64,000 nucleotides of DNA, from the NCBI RefSeq assembly GCF_004664715.2, contig NC_051075.1, positions 88,579,209-88,643,208 on the forward strand. Reading direction: 5' to 3'. The translations under genes and the position numbers were made by a program. This document shows, piece by piece, positions 55,690-64,000 of this stretch. The DNA comes from Peromyscus leucopus. Taxonomy: Eukaryota > Chordata > Mammalia > Rodentia > Cricetidae. Below the pieces are notes generated by a model, which saw only the letters and a program-made list of their open reading frames with translations, was not told the origin of the DNA and searched no databases. Every line of letters begins with the position of its first letter. The first letter of the stretch is position 1.

Positions 55690-55829
55690 AACTTGCTTTA
55701 AAATTTTTTATTACAATTAAATTTTCACAAACACAAATCAATTAATCTCAATGAAAATAACTCATGTTTACATCATATTTATAGACAAGCTGTACAATAA
55801 ATATATAAAATGCAGTCACAGTCTGTACT
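55690..55829 (-). other. Leo1: Leo1 3' UTR (short)
   Basis: AT-rich sequence follows the stop down to the poly(A) signal at 55712-55707. The left end is approximate. A B1 SINE begins just beyond, at about 55662. Confidence 0.65.
55707..55712 (-). promoter_or_regulatory. Leo1 poly(A) signal
   Basis: TTTATT on the + strand is AATAAA on the - strand, about 118 bases after the stop codon. This spacing fits the short Leo1 3' UTR. Confidence 0.65.

Positions 55830-64000
<8,171 letters not shown>

Overview
The window is mammalian nuclear DNA from a rodent. It is dense in B1, B2, B3 and ID SINEs, in L1 3' ends and in simple repeats. The young B1 copies carry an 'AGGAAAGGCGCAAAGC' insert, and several composite repeats (about 3195-3705, 25945-26300, 43131-43600) look like those of cricetid rodents (hamster, vole or deer mouse group). 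The genus is not resolved, and the cricetid call comes from memory of repeat families.

Three gene units can be read. (1) Tmod3 (tropomodulin-3), + strand: eight coding exons from 1471 to 29085 encode residues 43-352 and the stop; the start-codon exon lies left of the window. A long 3' UTR follows, to about 31.67 kb. (2) Leo1 (PAF1-complex subunit), - strand, at the right edge: the last three coding exons (63914-63728, 61536-61439, 55931-55830) encode the C-terminal 128 residues. The poly(A) signal is at 55712-55707. (3) Between them, on the - strand from about 50.46 to 37.1 kb, lies a second, diverged, intron-containing copy of the 3' half of Leo1. Nine exons match Leo1 exons 4-12 (exon numbers from the human gene). 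Splice phases are conserved, every internal indel is a multiple of three, and one uninterrupted 330-codon frame runs from the first usable ATG to a stop. The copy keeps the PAF1-binding region but lacks, within this window, the acidic N-terminal exons. This copy is the main discovery candidate.

Layout: Tmod3 introns, exons and 3' UTR 1-31.7 kb; intergenic DNA with a URR-unrelated 34.3 kb repeat and a retroviral-type solo LTR 31.7-37.1 kb; Leo1-like unit 37.1-50.5 kb; spacer 50.5-55.7 kb with a small CpG-containing stretch (51 kb) and an array of seven CTCF-like motifs (53.43-53.79 kb); Leo1 3' end 55.7-64 kb. Tmod3 and the Leo1-like unit are tail to tail. Leo1 and its copy are head-to-tail tandem, so transcription through the end of Leo1 would enter the copy.

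Most other open frames in the window come from SINEs, simple repeats and minisatellites and are not genes. SINE boundaries are given to roughly +/-10 bases. Exon boundaries were derived base by base from splice consensus and frame.
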